From an uncultured Thermomicrobia bacterium (GTDB lineage Bacteria > Chloroflexota > Chloroflexia > Thermomicrobiales > JALYUS01): a stretch of DNA of 50,307 nt. Of the stretch, positions 16,529 through 24,729 are shown piece after piece. Position numbers and translations under genes: made by a program. Under the pieces are notes generated by a model, which saw only the letters and a list, made by a program, of their open reading frames with translations, searched no databases and was not told the DNA's origin. Location: the NCBI GenBank assembly GCA_937968015.1, contig CALBSO010000021.1, positions 1 through 50,307 of the forward strand, written 5' to 3'. Positions within the stretch are counted from its first letter, which is position 1, and every line of letters starts with the position of its first letter.

Positions 16529-17811
16529 TGCTCGCGGTCTTGCGCCAACGAAACTTCGCGCTCCTCTGGATCGGACAACTGATCTCGGTCTTTGGCGACT
16601 GGGTGTTACTGATCGCGCTCCCCTTCTACATCTTTGACCTGACCGGCTCCGCGCTGGCGACGGGGGCGATGTTCATGGCGGGGAACCTGCCGCGCGTGCT
16701 ACTCGGTTCCGTCGCGGGGGTCTTCGTGGATCGCTGGAACCGCAAGCGGACGATGATCGCTGCCGACGTGCTTCGCGCGGCGCTTATCCTCACCTTACTG
16801 ACGGTCCATTCCGTCCACTGGCTCTGGCTCGTCTATCTCGTCGCCTTCGTGCAGGCATTGATCGCCCAGTTCTTCACACCCGCGAAGAACGCCGTCATCC
16901 CGCTGCTCGTCGGCGAATCCGATTTGATCGCCGCGAATTCGCTCAACTCCCTCAGCGAGAACCTGACGCGCCTCACCGCACCCGCGCTCGGCGGCGCGCT
17001 TTTCGGTCTGTTCGGTCTCGGCAGTGTCGTCTGGATTGATAGCGCATCCTTCCTCGTCTCGGGGTTGATGATCGCCTGCATCATCATGCCCGCGACAAAG
17101 CGAGATACGGACGCGACGCCGCGCGGCACGTCGTGGGTGGCCGTCCTGGGTGAGTGGCGGGACGGCATGCGGCTGATGCGCACCAATCCGACGATCGCCG
17201 CGATCTTCGCGACGATGGGCACGGCAATGATCGCCGAGGGGTTCTTCACGGCGCTACTCGTGCCGTTCGTCAAGGAAATCCTGCACGGCGGCCCGCAGGA
17301 CTTCGGCTGGCTGGCGAGCGCGCAGGCTATCGGCGGCCTGATCGGCAGCCTCTTCATCGGGCGGATCGGCAAGATCGTGCGGCCAGGCATCCTCATCCCG
17401 CTCAGCGGCCTCCTCTTCGGCCTGGCCGACATCGCGCTCATCAATCTGCCCGGCCACGGCCCGCTGCCTGCGTTCCCGGTCGCGCTCGGACTGATCGGCA
17501 TGGCAGGCGTGCCGATTGTCGGCTTTTTCGTTGGTCAGCAGGCGCTCTTGCAGGCGACCGTCGCGGACGACTATCGCGGGCGCGTCTTCGGCGCCTTCTC
17601 CACGACCGTCGCGTTGATGACACTCATCGGGCAGGGGATCGGCAGCGTGCTCGGCGACCGAATCGGCGTCGTGCCGACGATGACGCTCGCGGGCTGCTTC
17701 GACATCCTTGCCGCCGGTGTCGCCTTCGTCCTCCTCCGGCGCGCGTTGCAGATCGCGACGGAAGTGCAATCCCGTAGGGAGATTGCTGCAACAATGGCCA
17801 TTGACGATTGA
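16525..17811 (+). CDS. MFS transporter, second of an overlapping pair
   Basis: This 428-residue protein of the MFS_3 family opens with LRQRNFALLWIGQLISVFGDWVLLIALPF. It has motif A (GVFVDRWNRKRTMIAADVLRA), the helix 4-5 segment FFTPAKNAVIPLLVGESDLIAANSLNSL typical of this family, and about 12 membrane segments. ATG at 16525 overlaps the stop of the preceding MFS gene by four bases. Two exporters of one family encoded head to tail may work as a pair or handle different substrates. The gene ends at a TGA adjoining a CCACAGAGAG repeat. Substrate unknown. Confidence 0.87.
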   Translation: MMLAVLRQRNFALLWIGQLISVFGDWVLLIALPFYIFDLTGSALATGAMFMAGNLPRVLLGSVAGVFVDRWNRKRTMIAADVLRAALILTLLTVHSVHWLWLVYLVAFVQALIAQFFTPAKNAVIPLLVGESDLIAANSLNSLSENLTRLTAPALGGALFGLFGLGSVVWIDSASFLVSGLMIACIIMPATKRDTDATPRGTSWVAVLGEWRDGMRLMRTNPTIAAIFATMGTAMIAEGFFTALLVPFVKEILHGGPQDFGWLASAQAIGGLIGSLFIGRIGKIVRPGILIPLSGLLFGLADIALINLPGHGPLPAFPVALGLIGMAGVPIVGFFVGQQALLQATVADDYRGRVFGAFSTTVALMTLIGQGIGSVLGDRIGVVPTMTLAGCFDILAAGVAFVLLRRALQIATEVQSRREIAATMAIDD

Positions 17812-17935
17812 GCCACAGAGAGGGGGACAACGATGTGGATCGGGCCACATGATGTGCCAACATGCCAGCAGTGATGACTGGCAAGCATTCCTGGGCATTC
17901 CTGGCGAACGCGATGACCACGTACCACATCGCCGC

Positions 17936-18175
17936 TCACGGGCAATCCGTACTCGGTGCGCCGAGTGCCGTGCGCGTCTCGTTCAGTAGCCGCTCCTCCT
18001 CAGCAGGGTCCCTCACGAACCGGAACTCGTAGTAGTGGTATTCGACACTGAACCGTATCCCCTGCTGCCACACGCCGTCAATGCGCGATGCCGCCCACCC
18101 ACTGTCGAGGATCAACACCTCATCCAAGTCAGACATCATGACCATCGGCGGCATTTCCGTCACCTCATCCTCCAC
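17936..18175 (-). CDS. Small hypothetical protein
   Basis: This is a possible 79-residue protein starting with GTG at 18175, or from the ATG at residue 8, which has a GAGGTG six bases ahead. The translation is acidic and aromatic-rich (GIRFSVEYHYYEFRFVRDP) and looks like one beta-alpha unit, but I recognise no family. It lies between two fragments of a CACAGAG-type repeat (17812 and 18181-18220) in a 400-base gap. Without it, the gap between MFS and methyltransferase genes would be empty. Treat as tentative. Confidence 0.42.
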   Translation of the reverse strand: MEDEVTEMPPMVMMSDLDEVLILDSGWAASRIDGVWQQGIRFSVEYHYYEFRFVRDPAEEERLLNETRTALGAPSTDCP

Positions 18176-18180
18176 CTTCT

Positions 18181-18220
18181 GGTTCTCGGTTTTTCTCCGT
18201 GCTCTCTGTGCCTGTGGCTA
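18181..18220. repeat. CCACAGxxACAGAG-type intergenic repeat
   Basis: Reading on the minus strand, TAGCCACAGGCACAGAGAG runs on to CACGGAGAAAAACCGAG. It is related to the 38418-38548 repeat. The TAG at its edge is the stop codon of the methyltransferase gene. A shorter inverted fragment (GCCACAGAGAG) begins right after the MFS stop at 17811. Confidence 0.6.
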
Positions 18221-18931
18221 ATCGCGCCCGTGTCGCCGCGTGCCCGCGCCGTAGATGAAGTAGGTCGCCGTCTCGCGCACCGCCATCGTCAGCCCGGCAC
18301 GCGCGCATTGGGCAGCGAGCGCGTCCGGGTCATAGAAGTTCTTGACGATCTGGTAGGCGCGGCCATCGTTGAGTTTGCGCGTCATCACCTGCGCGCCCTG
18401 CGCGGGAAGCACATGATTGGCGGCGGTGCTTGTCGGCTCGCGGCGACCGTCCACGAAGAAGACCTTGCCGCCCGGCCGGAGCGCGTCCGTGATCGTGGCG
18501 AGAAAACCGTCCAGCCGCTCGGTCGGTACGTGAGAAATCCAGAAGCCGAAGCAGATGCCGTCGTACTGCCGGTCGGGGCGCCATGCGAAGAGATCGGCAA
18601 TCACATACGAGACGTTGTCACTCGCGACCTTCGCACGGTTAATCGCCACCATCTCCTCGGAAGCATCAACGGCGGTGATGGAGTCCACCGTCTTGAGAAG
18701 CCGCTCGGTCCAGATACCGGTGCCGGGCGCGAGTTCCAGCACGTCGCCGGTGAATTCGAGCGCGTCGAAGGCGGCGTAGGCTTCCTCCATCTCCGCGAAC
18801 CAGCGGCCGTTCTGTTCGGGGCCGTGGTCATACCGCCCCCGCCGGTACCACCACTCGTCATACTCGGCGGCACGCGCCCGGTAGTAGTCCACCATGTCGG
18901 TAAGAATGTCGGGTGCGACGGTGTTGTTCAT
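18218..18931 (-). CDS. Class I SAM-dependent methyltransferase
   Basis: This protein of about 237 residues has motif I as VLELAPGTGIWTERLL (about residues 48-63), an acidic residue after strand 2 in ITAVDASEEMV, a VIADLFAW motif II region and LRPGGKVFFVDGRREP as the post-II segment. The N-terminal helices (VDYYRARAAEYDEWWYRRGRYDHG) are typical of small-molecule methyltransferases. ATG 18931 is chosen because GGGGAG lies 6-8 bases upstream; the longer frame to 18985 lacks one. Its stop codon is the first base triplet of a repeat. The methyl acceptor is unknown. Confidence 0.87.
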   Translation of the reverse strand: MNNTVAPDILTDMVDYYRARAAEYDEWWYRRGRYDHGPEQNGRWFAEMEEAYAAFDALEFTGDVLELAPGTGIWTERLLKTVDSITAVDASEEMVAINRAKVASDNVSYVIADLFAWRPDRQYDGICFGFWISHVPTERLDGFLATITDALRPGGKVFFVDGRREPTSTAANHVLPAQGAQVMTRKLNDGRAYQIVKNFYDPDALAAQCARAGLTMAVRETATYFIYGAGTRRHGRD

Positions 18932-18949
18932 CTCTACTCCCCTCAACCG

Positions 18950-18977
18950 GTGGCGGCAGGCTGAAGGCCGCCGCCAC
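18950..18977. repeat. Small palindrome, GGCTGAAGGCC variant
   Basis: GTGGCGGC and GCCGCCAC form an 8-bp stem around AGGCTGAAGGCC, between the aroKB stop and the methyltransferase start. It belongs to the same palindrome family as 1975-1998 and 35802-35853. Confidence 0.55.
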
Positions 18978-18981
18978 ATCA

Positions 18982-20682
18982 TCAAAGCACATCAGCAATG
19001 GCGGTGTACACCGCATCCAATGGTACATCGCGGCGCGGGGCGACACGCGCGTCGTTCGTGCTGCCGGCCGGAAGGAGCCAGGTCGTCATACCGCCGACGG
19101 TCTTTTTGTCCCGCGCGATGTACGGGATGATCTGTTCAACCGCCAACGATAACCCGAGATCGGCGGCGCGGCGGGGTAATCCGAAGGCATCGAGCAGTGT
19201 GCCATACGCTGCCGGAATGTCCGCCGCGCAGTGATCGAGCATCGCGGCAAGCGCCGCCTCCGCACGCAGGCCGAGCGCGACCGCCTCCCCGTGGAGCATC
19301 GGCGTCCCTCCGCCCGCCGATGCAGAGGCCAGCGCCGCCGCCTCGATGGCGTGCCCCACCGTGTGGCCGATATTGAGAATCGCGCGCAGCCCTGTCTCCT
19401 CCCGCTCGTCGCCGCGCACGACGGCGAGTTTCAGCGCGATATTCCGCGCGATCAGGCTCGTCAGCGCCAGCGGATCGCCCGCGACGAGCAATCCCGCCCG
19501 ATCCCGGAGCGTCGTCAGGAGCGTCGGCGCGAGGACGCCGGGTACGCTCCCCTCGATCAGTGCGTGCTTGATGATCTCCGCCCAGCCGGAGCGCATCTCC
19601 CGCTCCGGCAGTGTCCGCAGGCACGCAGGGTCAACGAGAACGAGGTGCGGCTGGTAGAACGCGCCGACGAGGTTCTTTCCCGCCGGTAAATCCACCGCTG
19701 TCTTGCCACCGACGCTCGAATCCACCATGGCGAGGAGCGTCGTCGGCACTTGCACGAGCGGCAGGCCCCGGAGATAGGTCGCCGCCACGTACCCGGCAAG
19801 ATCGCCGACGACGCCGCCGCCGAGCGCGATGATCGCCGTCTTCCGATCCACCCCCGCCGCTGCAAGCACGCTGTACAGCGCTGCCGCCCGATCGAGGCTC
19901 TTGCTCATCTCACCGGCGGGCACGGTGAGTGTCGCCTTCAGCGGAAGCGAAGATACCGCGAGCAATCCGCGCACGCGGTCTCCGAGCGCCGCCTCCACAC
20001 GTTCATCGGTAATGAGCATGACGCCGGAAAGCCCGTCCGGCCAGCGCGCCGCGATCCGCTTCGACAACTGGGCAAGCAGGCCGTAGCCGACCGCAAGGTG
20101 CGATGCGTGCGACGCGGTATCGAACTGATCCTCCCAGAGCGCGATGGGTTCCTCGCACATGAGCGCGGCGATCAGATCGGCAACTGCTTCCGGCGCGCGC
20201 CCCTCGGTATTGAGCGCGACATCTGCCCGCGCGTAGTCAGCGGCGCGGCGCACCATCATCGCGCGGAGCGCGCCCGCCGGATCGGCGCCCGCAAGGAGCG
20301 GGCGCGCCGCGACATCCTGCCCATCGTGGCGCGTCTGCTCTTCGAGGCGGCAAAGTAGCGTCTCCGGCGATGCGCCGAGATAGACGACGAGCGCATCCTG
20401 TCGCATTACCGGCCAGTTCGCCGCAACTGTCACGACGCCGCCACCGGTAGCCACCGCCGTCCGTGGATCGCGGCAGGCGTCAGCGAGCGCGGCGGATTCG
20501 AGCGCGCGGAAGGCGGCTTCGCCATCCTCCGCGAAGATACGCGGGATCGGCTTCCCGGCCCGCTGCTCCAGGAGTTCGTCCGAGTCCACCGCCCGCCAGC
20601 CGAGCCGCTCCGCCAGCCGCCGCGCGACCGTGCTCTTCCCACTCCCGCTCAATCCAACTAGGATAATCCGCTGATACTGCAC
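18982..20682 (-). CDS. aroKB: Bifunctional shikimate kinase / 3-dehydroquinate synthase
   Basis: One 566-residue chain joins two shikimate-pathway enzymes. Residues 1-185 are shikimate kinase (Walker A GLSGSGKST, DSDELLEQRAG, GGG at VATGGGVV, and an Arg lid near RLEEQTRHD). Residues about 200-566 are 3-dehydroquinate synthase (NAD-binding ALGGGVVGDLAGYVAATYLRG, QVPTTLLAMVDSSVGGKTAVD, the zinc-binding E in EIIKHALI and H in NIGHTVGHAIE and LHGEAVALG). The order is reversed relative to the pathway, in which AroB acts early and AroK after AroD/AroE. Both active sites look intact. It is probably cytoplasmic and constitutive. Such fusions are known in several bacterial groups. Confidence 0.93.
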   Translation of the reverse strand: MQYQRIILVGLSGSGKSTVARRLAERLGWRAVDSDELLEQRAGKPIPRIFAEDGEAAFRALESAALADACRDPRTAVATGGGVVTVAANWPVMRQDALVVYLGASPETLLCRLEEQTRHDGQDVAARPLLAGADPAGALRAMMVRRAADYARADVALNTEGRAPEAVADLIAALMCEEPIALWEDQFDTASHASHLAVGYGLLAQLSKRIAARWPDGLSGVMLITDERVEAALGDRVRGLLAVSSLPLKATLTVPAGEMSKSLDRAAALYSVLAAAGVDRKTAIIALGGGVVGDLAGYVAATYLRGLPLVQVPTTLLAMVDSSVGGKTAVDLPAGKNLVGAFYQPHLVLVDPACLRTLPEREMRSGWAEIIKHALIEGSVPGVLAPTLLTTLRDRAGLLVAGDPLALTSLIARNIALKLAVVRGDEREETGLRAILNIGHTVGHAIEAAALASASAGGGTPMLHGEAVALGLRAEAALAAMLDHCAADIPAAYGTLLDAFGLPRRAADLGLSLAVEQIIPYIARDKKTVGGMTTWLLPAGSTNDARVAPRRDVPLDAVYTAIADVL

Positions 20683-20707
20683 TCACACTCTCGATTCAAA
20701 CTCTCCG

Positions 20708-21919
20708 TCAGAAGATGTGGCCGAAGTCGGTGGTGAAGACGTATTCATTCTCGCTCCACGGTTGCCGCCAGGAATCATCGTCGAAGCGGGCGAGGCGGAA
20801 AGGTGTGAGGTCCACGTCGGGCGGTTGGCCGGTGATGACCTGGGCCATACACGCACCGATCGCCGGGGCCTTCTTGAATCCCGCGCCGCTGAAGCCGACC
20901 ATCATGAATAAGCCCGCCACGCCCGGCGCGCGGTCGAGAATCGGATGGGTATCCGGCGACATGTCATAGAGGCCCGCCCAGCCTGTGAGGAAGCGCGCGG
21001 CCCGCATCGGCGGCATACGCGTGGCGATCTGGGTGATGGCCGCCGCGCCGTACGTCGCATCCACCGTCTCGTCGTAGGTGTCGGGGTCCACGTAGGAATG
21101 GTGCTCCGCTGTCGCGACGCCCATCAGCGTCTGCCCCGGCTTCCACGTACGGCAAAATATCCCGGCGGCCGTATCCACGTACGCCATGTGGCCCGCCACC
21201 ATCGCGGGCGGGCGCTCCAGGATCGCCACGGGCACGCGCATCACCTCAATCGGCACGGTGACGCCCGCTGTCGCGAGGATCGGCGCACTCCAGGTATTCG
21301 CGCAGCAGACGACGACCGGCGCGTCCACCAGCCCGTCGCTCGTCTCGACGCCCGTGACGCGCCCGCTCGCCGTGCGAATCGCCGTGACCGTCACACCCTC
21401 ACGCAACCGCGCGCCGTAGTCTTCCGCCGCCGCGATCAGCGAGCGCGTCGTGGCGACGGCGTCCACCGCGCCGCTTTCCGATTCGTACGCCGCGCAGACA
21501 ATGTCATCCACCCGGTCGAAGGGCTGCAATTCGCGCAGTTGCTCCGCCGTGACGACCTCCGCCTTGATGCCGATCCGCTGCTGCATCGCGACATTCGCGT
21601 GCATCCGTGCGACATTCGGATCGTCCGGCCCGGTCTGGTAGACGGTGGCGATCAGGCCGCTGCCGTCGTACCCGCACGCGCCACCGACAATTTCCTGCCA
21701 ATGTTTGAAGACCTGCACCGAGCGATGGACGAGTGTCGCCTCCGGAACATTCGAGTAGTGCTGCCGCAGGAGCGCCCCGGTCTTCCCGGACGCCCCCGCC
21801 GCGACATGCTTTTTTTCGAGGATGAGGAGATCGCGCATACCGAGCCGCGTGAGATGAAAGGCGAGACTCGCCCCCATCACTCCCGCCCCGATAATGACGA
21901 CCGCCGCCCGCTCCCTCAT
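20708..21919 (-). CDS. FAD-dependent amino-acid oxidoreductase (sarcosine oxidase beta-like)
   Basis: This protein of about 403 residues is in the DAO family. The FAD-binding Rossmann motif VVIIGAGVMGASLAFHLTRLG is followed by LILEKKHVAAGASGKTGALLRQHYS, typical of SoxB/glycine or sarcosine oxidase-like enzymes. The C-terminal GLYDMSPDTHPILDRAPGVAGLFMMVGFSGAGFKKAPAIG is the second FAD-contact motif. It oxidises an N-methyl or other secondary amine, reducing FAD; the exact substrate is unknown. The start at ATG 21919 has GGAGGGG 7 bases upstream; the longer frame to 22048 has no support. It stands alone, 25 bases before aroKB on the same strand. Confidence 0.88.
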   Translation of the reverse strand: MRERAAVVIIGAGVMGASLAFHLTRLGMRDLLILEKKHVAAGASGKTGALLRQHYSNVPEATLVHRSVQVFKHWQEIVGGACGYDGSGLIATVYQTGPDDPNVARMHANVAMQQRIGIKAEVVTAEQLRELQPFDRVDDIVCAAYESESGAVDAVATTRSLIAAAEDYGARLREGVTVTAIRTASGRVTGVETSDGLVDAPVVVCCANTWSAPILATAGVTVPIEVMRVPVAILERPPAMVAGHMAYVDTAAGIFCRTWKPGQTLMGVATAEHHSYVDPDTYDETVDATYGAAAITQIATRMPPMRAARFLTGWAGLYDMSPDTHPILDRAPGVAGLFMMVGFSGAGFKKAPAIGACMAQVITGQPPDVDLTPFRLARFDDDSWRQPWSENEYVFTTDFGHIF

Positions 21920-21981
21920 CGCTACCCCTCCTTCACGCCCGCAGTATACCGGAGGGCAGAGGGAATTGATGAATCGTTCCC

Positions 21982-23076
21982 CTAATTGGCGGGGATGACG
22001 TGGACAGGGGGGTCGAGGGCGAGATGGGAATCCGTGTGACGCTGCCATTTCGGCGCCAGGTCGGCGCCCCTACCAAATCGCTCCTCGACCGAGCCGATCA
22101 GGCCGCCCACGCGCTCCCTGGCGCTCTGCATCCGACTGGCGCCGACGCCGAGTGAGATCTTCGTCCCTTCCTGCACGCCGCGCAGCCATGCGCGCACGCC
22201 CTCCGGGTTGGCGAGCGTGCGGGCGAGGAGGCCCGACGCGATCGTGCCGCCGTACGCGATCACGCCCTTCGGCACGAACGACGCGCCCGGAATGACGCGC
22301 ACCGCCCGCGTCGCCAGTTCACGCCAGCCGAGGCCCGCGACGAGATAGGGCGCGGCGTTCATCATCACCGTCTTCTGATCACTCAGATCGCGCCCGTGGA
22401 TGGCGGCGAGTTGGTAGGCAAGGATCAGTTGATTCTTCGTCAGCACGAAGAAATCCGCGCCGGTGGAGGCGAGGCCGCCGATCATCGGGATGCGCGCCGT
22501 GATGTCCGCCATGATCGCGAACTGGGCGTTCGCCCGCGCCGTCTGCTCAATTAAGTAGTCCGTCATCGGTTGGCGAAAGCCGAGGAACATCCGACCCCAC
22601 GCGACGCGCCGGTCCGGGTGCAGCATCGGTACGAGCCGCGTGCGCAGCGCATGGAGCGCTTTTGGGTCTACCGGGTCCGCGACCGCAACGGAGGGGATGC
22701 CGGGATCTCTCTCCGCGTCCGGCATGGTGATGATCGCGAGTACCGCCGTCTGCCGCTGGTCGCGAACGATGCGCCGGAGGACGGGATGCTGCCGCATCTC
22801 AGGTGTCGGATCGAGCAGCAAAACCGCATCATACGGCGCGGGACCGACCTGCAATCCATCGAGCACATCCGGCGTCGCGACAGTGATCGTGCGGCGCGCC
22901 GCCTGCTCATCCGGCATCTCCGCACCGGCAAGGGCGAAGGCGAACTGCTGCGCGCGGCGTGCGTCCGGGCCGACTACGAGCGCGAGCGGCGGTTGGGCGA
23001 TTTGCGCCTGCAAATCGTCTATCTGCACCGTGCGCATGATGTTGAGAAAATCCTTTGCGTGATTCTTCAGTGCCAT
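21982..23076 (-). CDS. DUF697-domain protein
   Basis: This protein of about 364 residues has a C-terminal DUF697 region from about residue 195 (ANAQFAIMADITARIPMIGGLASTGADFFVLTKNQLILAYQLAAIHG). That domain is amphipathic and membrane-associated and is often fused to GTPases. The N-terminal part (LALVVGPDARRAQQFAFALAG...YDAVLLLDPTPEM) resembles a degenerate P-loop-like or receiver-like fold, but no Walker A is visible. An AAGGGG lies 8 bases before ATG 23076; the longer frame is unsupported. Role unknown, possibly membrane stress. It is monocistronic and divergent from the lmo0937-type gene. Confidence 0.72.
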   Translation of the reverse strand: MALKNHAKDFLNIMRTVQIDDLQAQIAQPPLALVVGPDARRAQQFAFALAGAEMPDEQAARRTITVATPDVLDGLQVGPAPYDAVLLLDPTPEMRQHPVLRRIVRDQRQTAVLAIITMPDAERDPGIPSVAVADPVDPKALHALRTRLVPMLHPDRRVAWGRMFLGFRQPMTDYLIEQTARANAQFAIMADITARIPMIGGLASTGADFFVLTKNQLILAYQLAAIHGRDLSDQKTVMMNAAPYLVAGLGWRELATRAVRVIPGASFVPKGVIAYGGTIASGLLARTLANPEGVRAWLRGVQEGTKISLGVGASRMQSARERVGGLIGSVEERFGRGADLAPKWQRHTDSHLALDPPVHVIPAN

Positions 23077-23284
23077 TCGGCGTACCCCTTTCGACCCGGC
23101 CTTGTCGTTTCCCCGCAATGCATACGGGGTGCCACGATGATCCTCGCGTCATTGTAACAGAATTACGACTTACACGAGGTGTGGCACGGTTCCTGCATTA
23201 TCCCTCGGCAGTGGACGGTGAAGGGTGAGGAGATACCCTTCCGCAGATCCCGCGAGATGCGGGGGAACAAAGGAGAGGACCATT

Positions 23285-23437
23285 ATGCTCTGGGCGATTG
23301 TTGCGGTACTGTTGCTGCTCTGGCTGCTCGGGTTCATCGGTAGTGTCGGTGGCGGGTTCATTCATCTGTTGCTCGTCATCGCCGCAGTGGTACTCATAGT
23401 CCAACTGCTCAGCGGTCGGCGCGACACGGCGCTCTAA
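23285..23437 (+). CDS. Small lmo0937-family membrane protein
   Basis: This 50-residue protein is almost wholly two hydrophobic helices separated by a Gly-rich turn (MLWAIVAVLLLLWLLGFIGS, then FIHLLLVIAAVVLIVQLL), ending in a basic tail (SGRRDTAL). It matches the lmo0937 family, small membrane proteins often linked to envelope stress. AAAGGAG precedes ATG by about 12 bases, and a strong intrinsic terminator follows. ATG 23285 is preferred over the frame opening at 23225 because of that ribosome site and because the family begins here. Confidence 0.8.
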   Translation: MLWAIVAVLLLLWLLGFIGSVGGGFIHLLLVIAAVVLIVQLLSGRRDTAL

Positions 23438-23458
23438 AGACCATACGTGCAGATTTCC

Positions 23459-23494
23459 ATGCCACCGGCGCCCATGCCGGTGGCATTCTTGTTT
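23459..23494 (+). terminator. Intrinsic terminator after the lmo0937-type gene
   Basis: ATGCCACCGGC and GCCGGTGGCAT form an 11-bp perfect stem with a 6-base loop, followed by TTCTTGTTT on the plus strand. It abuts the stop codon of the oppositely oriented moeA. Confidence 0.85.
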
Positions 23495-24713
23495 ATCCAT
23501 CCAGCCGGATTACCTGAACATTCGCTCCTTCGCCAATCTGTGCGATGCCTTCCGGGATCATCACCAGTCCGTTTGTCTCACGAAGACTCAACACATTCCC
23601 AACCGCTTGATCCGCCGCGGTGTCCGCCTCCCAGCCCGTCGGTGTCACACGAAGCCGCGCGCGGAGATACGTTTGTTGTTCGCCGCGATTCCTGACGGCA
23701 TGTTGTAGTCGCGCCGGGATGGTCGGAGGTAGTTCCGGTGTCTGACCGAGCATGCGGGCAATCGCGGGGCGCGCCAGTAGATGAAATGTCACGAATGCCG
23801 CGACCGGATTACCCGGCAGTGCAAGCGCCGGTGTCTCCCCGAGCACGCCGAAGGCAACGGGCCGCCCCGGCCGCATCCGCACCTGCCAGAAATCGAGCGC
23901 GCCCCGCTCCGCGATCACCGCACGTACCGTGTCGTATGCACCGACCGAGACGCCCCCGGTCGTGATGATGCAATCTACCTGCGGCGTGGCGCCGAGCGCG
24001 CGCTGTAACTCCTCCGGCGTATCGCGCACAATACCGAGCGGGATAGGATCGCCGCCGAATTGTTCGATGAGCGCGGCAAGCAGCGGGCCGTTCGCATCGG
24101 GAATCTGCTCCGGCGCCGGTCGCTCTCCGGCAGGGATGAGTTCGTTGCCGGTCGAGAGAACGGCGATGCGTGGCCGGCGCACGACCGATGGCTGCGCGCT
24201 CCCCGTCGCGGCAAGCAGCGCGATCTGCCCCGGTGAAAGCCGCGCCCCGGCGTGGAGCACTGCTGCTCCCGACCGCACGGTTTCGCCCTGCCGCCGAATA
24301 TTCGCGCCCGGTGCAACGGCGACGCGGATCATCACGAATGCCGCGCCGCCGTCCGTCTCTTCAAGCCGCACGATGGCGTCCGCACCGGTGGGTAGCGGCG
24401 CGCCGGTGGTGATCGCGGTCGCTTCACCCTCCCGGACGGTCAGCGACGCGGCTTCACCGGCGGCGTGCATGCCGATCACGGTAAGCCTGACTGGATGCAC
24501 CGCAGACGCGCTGACAGTGTCACTGGCACGGACGGCGTAGCCATCCATCGCGCTGTTTGTGAAGGGGGGGAGATCGCGCATCGCGACGACGTCCGCCGCC
24601 AGTGTCCGCCCAAGCCCGGCGGCGAGGGTAACGGTTTCGGCTTCGCAGCGGCGGAAACGGGTGAGAATGTACGCCTGCGCCTCCGCGACAGAGAGAAGGT
24701 GCGGCGCGTCCAT
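23493..24713 (-). CDS. moeA: Molybdopterin molybdenumtransferase MoeA
   Basis: This enzyme of about 406 residues inserts molybdate into adenylylated molybdopterin in the last step of cofactor synthesis. Diagnostic motifs are DLPPFTNSAMDGYAV (about 45-59), the MoCF-domain TTGGVSVG segment, IAVLSTGNEL, and ALPGNPVAAFVTFHLL. The start is taken at ATG 24713; AAGGAC is 13 bases upstream, so the initiator is not certain, and a longer frame lacks support. It lies 16 bases after malate dehydrogenase on the same strand, and mobA (33728) supplies another cofactor-processing step. Confidence 0.93.
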   Translation of the reverse strand: MDAPHLLSVAEAQAYILTRFRRCEAETVTLAAGLGRTLAADVVAMRDLPPFTNSAMDGYAVRASDTVSASAVHPVRLTVIGMHAAGEAASLTVREGEATAITTGAPLPTGADAIVRLEETDGGAAFVMIRVAVAPGANIRRQGETVRSGAAVLHAGARLSPGQIALLAATGSAQPSVVRRPRIAVLSTGNELIPAGERPAPEQIPDANGPLLAALIEQFGGDPIPLGIVRDTPEELQRALGATPQVDCIITTGGVSVGAYDTVRAVIAERGALDFWQVRMRPGRPVAFGVLGETPALALPGNPVAAFVTFHLLARPAIARMLGQTPELPPTIPARLQHAVRNRGEQQTYLRARLRVTPTGWEADTAADQAVGNVLSLRETNGLVMIPEGIAQIGEGANVQVIRLDG

Positions 24714-24729
24714 ATGGGTGCAACCGTCC

